A DNA stretch of 5,341 nt from Oscillospiraceae bacterium. Its GTDB lineage: Bacteria; Bacillota; Clostridia; Oscillospirales; Oscillospiraceae. Location of the stretch: NCBI GenBank assembly GCA_017620315.1, contig JAFZQQ010000419.1:1-5341 (forward strand), read 5' to 3'. The translations under genes and the position numbers were made by a program. This document shows, piece after piece, positions 3,947 through 5,341 of this stretch. Every line of letters starts with the position of its first letter. Within the stretch, counting starts at the first letter, position 1. Under the pieces are notes generated by a model. It was not told where the DNA came from, searched no databases, and saw nothing but the letters and a program-made list of their open reading frames with translations.

Positions 3947-5341
3947 TCATGACCTGACGGTGTAGCAGTCCCGCGCAGGGTCATAATCGAACGAAAGACC
4001 GAAGCAGCGCATAAAGTCGTCGGCAGAGAGATAGAGCAGCGTATAGGTGTAGGAAAACGGCATCACATAACGGCAGTGCGCGTCGACGTCCGTCTCGCCA
4101 TCTTCCGTCAGGAGTACAAGGCCGTCTTCGCAGAGCCGGTATGTTTCGCTGCCGTGTTCGATCGTGAACGCATTGCTCGTCCAGTCGAAATCACAGCGCT
4201 CACCGAGAGCGTGGAACACGAATTCGATCGGAAGCAGGAGCGTTCCGTCCTTCTCCAGCGCGGGGAACGTGCTCGTTATGCCGTTGATCTCTACGTCGCT
4301 CACGTCCCAAACGTCGCTGGTGAAGCGGACGGGCATATCGTCCGGCAGGCCGTAGTAGCGCAGGAAGTTGGCGAGAAAATACCCGCCCTCGAAGAAGACC
4401 GTATAGCGGTAATCTGCGTCAAGATCTATGCTCAGCTCCAACGGAGCGCCGTTTTTCGCCGCCGCTACGGCGGTAAGGTTCCGGTCAACGACGACCTTGT
4501 TCGCGGCGTAGCCGCGGTAAATGGGGATGTAGCGCGCCAGCAGCACGAGCGCCAGCGCCGCGCAGAGAAGACGCGGGAGCATGGGGCGTGCAGACTCAAA
4601 CACACGGAAAAAGAGGCTCCAGCATACGGCGATGAACAGCAGCACGCAGGGGAAAAAGGTCCGTGCGTAATAGAGAGTCGTCACCGTCAAAAACATGACC
4701 GACGCGCCGGCACCCAGTATCAGCAGCGCCGAAACGCGCGTATCCTCCCGTGTCAGCAGCAGCGATGCGGCAAAAAGCGTATACAGTACGGTCAGCACCG
4801 CCAGCGGCTTTTGCGCGTCGGCCGCGGTCAGCGCGAGCACGGCCAGGGCTGCGGGAAATCCTGCGAGCAGCGCCCTGGGGCGCGTCCGGTCAGCCAGCCA
4901 CAGACCGGCCGTCAGCAGGCAGAAGGCGGCGAACAGCACATTCCAGAACCGGAAGCCGCAGAGATAATGCATCACATCGAAGAAGCGTCCTGTGAACACG
5001 CCGGGGCGCAATACGCTCAGCAGACCGCCGTCCAGGCCCCGCCCGATGCGGGCGTGGCTGCCCGGCGCGAGCAGGATCGTCACGTACCCGACGCTCGTCA
5101 GCAGCGCGCAGCACAATGCCCGCCGCAGGCGCTGTTTTCCGGTGAGGACGCCGCACAGCCAGTATCCCCACAGCACGACCAGAGAAATGACGCCGCTCTG
5201 CTCCGTGCCCATGCCGGAGAGCAGCGCGCAAAGATACAGTGCCGCAGACCCGGTTTTGGAGAGCTTTCCGCCGCCGGCCCGTTCCAGCAGGCAGAGCGTC
5301 AGCAGCGGGAACAGCAGCGGGAAGGCATAATTGAAATAGGC
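3947..5341 (-). CDS. DUF6056-like polytopic membrane protein with stalk domain (5' partial)
   Basis: The reading frame is open to the window edge, giving 464 visible residues; the true start lies outside. The ATG at 5212 is internal, because a clear hydrophobic coding stretch (FPLLFPLLTLCLL, then ALYLCALLSG) precedes it. About eight hydrophobic segments fill residues 1-275. GMGTEQSG (43-50) and the following LAPGSHAR (92-99), where many relatives have APGN-R, recall DUF6056 membrane proteins, which look like GT-C-type glycosyltransferase relatives. After the last helix, a soluble region continues through FLRYYGLPDDMPVRF. From about residue 350 to the end there is a domain like the copper amine oxidase N-terminal (Cu_amine_oxidN1) stalk: VEINGITSTFPALEKDG, LLLPIEFVFHALG, DFDWTSNAFTIEHG, then a second LYLSADDFMRCFG half. 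Function is unknown; a role in envelope polysaccharide synthesis is inference. It ends 99 bp before the glycosidase start on the same strand. Confidence 0.75.
   Translation of the reverse strand, partial: AYFNYAFPLLFPLLTLCLLERAGGGKLSKTGSAALYLCALLSGMGTEQSGVISLVVLWGYWLCGVLTGKQRLRRALCCALLTSVGYVTILLAPGSHARIGRGLDGGLLSVLRPGVFTGRFFDVMHYLCGFRFWNVLFAAFCLLTAGLWLADRTRPRALLAGFPAALAVLALTAADAQKPLAVLTVLYTLFAASLLLTREDTRVSALLILGAGASVMFLTVTTLYYARTFFPCVLLFIAVCWSLFFRVFESARPMLPRLLCAALALVLLARYIPIYRGYAANKVVVDRNLTAVAAAKNGAPLELSIDLDADYRYTVFFEGGYFLANFLRYYGLPDDMPVRFTSDVWDVSDVEINGITSTFPALEKDGTLLLPIEFVFHALGERCDFDWTSNAFTIEHGSETYRLCEDGLVLLTEDGETDVDAHCRYVMPFSYTYTLLYLSADDFMRCFGLSFDYDPARDCYTVRS

Noticed and set aside
3947..5212. 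Treating the DUF6056-like gene as complete from the ATG at 5212
   Set aside because: The frame stays open to the window edge and encodes further hydrophobic, membrane-like sequence, and no ribosome binding site precedes that ATG. It is an internal Met.
1..5341. CRISPR arrays, tRNA or rRNA genes, insertion sequences, phage or known defence genes
   Set aside because: No regularly spaced direct repeats, no tRNA-like cloverleaf with a TTCGANTC-type arm, no rRNA motifs and no transposase or integrase coding sequence were seen on either strand.

Overview
The window reads as a piece of an anaerobic, high-GC gut-type Firmicute, most likely in the Oscillospirales / Ruminococcaceae-Oscillospiraceae neighbourhood. 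This is inferred from the C-terminal end of a clostridial-type [FeFe] hydrogenase, a secreted glycosidase anchored by S-layer homology (SLH) repeats, Gram-positive ribosome binding sites and sigma-A-like promoters. The taxonomic call rests on gene content only; no rRNA or other marker gene is present.

Layout. Positions 1-129 (+) hold the last 42 codons of an [FeFe] hydrogenase catalytic subunit, closed by a hairpin at 146-182. Positions 205-427 form a compact RNA control region. A sigma-A-like promoter (205-233) should start transcription at the base of a long nested hairpin (239-352), which is followed by a strong UUCG-capped intrinsic terminator (377-407) lying only 20 nt before the next start codon. 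Positions 428-1550 (+) carry a two-gene operon of small membrane proteins: a TM2-domain protein and a roughly six-helix membrane protein with a TTG start, both ending in a SHOCT tail. The second gene is strikingly AT-rich (two 60-base stretches hand-counted at about 27% and 35% GC, against about 68% for a stretch inside the downstream glycosidase gene), which suggests acquisition from elsewhere. A perfect 18-bp hairpin at 1615-1653 separates this operon from convergent genes and can terminate both strands.

On the minus strand, 3847-1724 encodes a 707-residue secreted GH26-like glycoside hydrolase (beta-mannanase clan) with an unusual cysteine-rich helical N-terminal region, an Ig-like spacer and three C-terminal SLH modules, the last one degenerate. 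It has its own promoter (3880-3907). Upstream on the same strand, 5341-3947 is the 3' part of a polytopic membrane protein resembling DUF6056, fused to a C-terminal domain like the copper amine oxidase N-terminal (stalk) domain; its start lies outside the window.

How they fit together. The minus-strand genes both look envelope-associated: one is probably an exposed, wall-bound polysaccharide hydrolase, the other a membrane protein with a large domain outside the membrane. The SHOCT operon is a separate, membrane-localised unit of unknown function. The most interesting element is the leader at 239-407. No room for a promoter remains between its terminator and the TM2 gene, so the operon apparently depends on read-through of a structured leader that fits no riboswitch class I recognise. 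It is a candidate new attenuation element, or a small RNA with regulated read-through.
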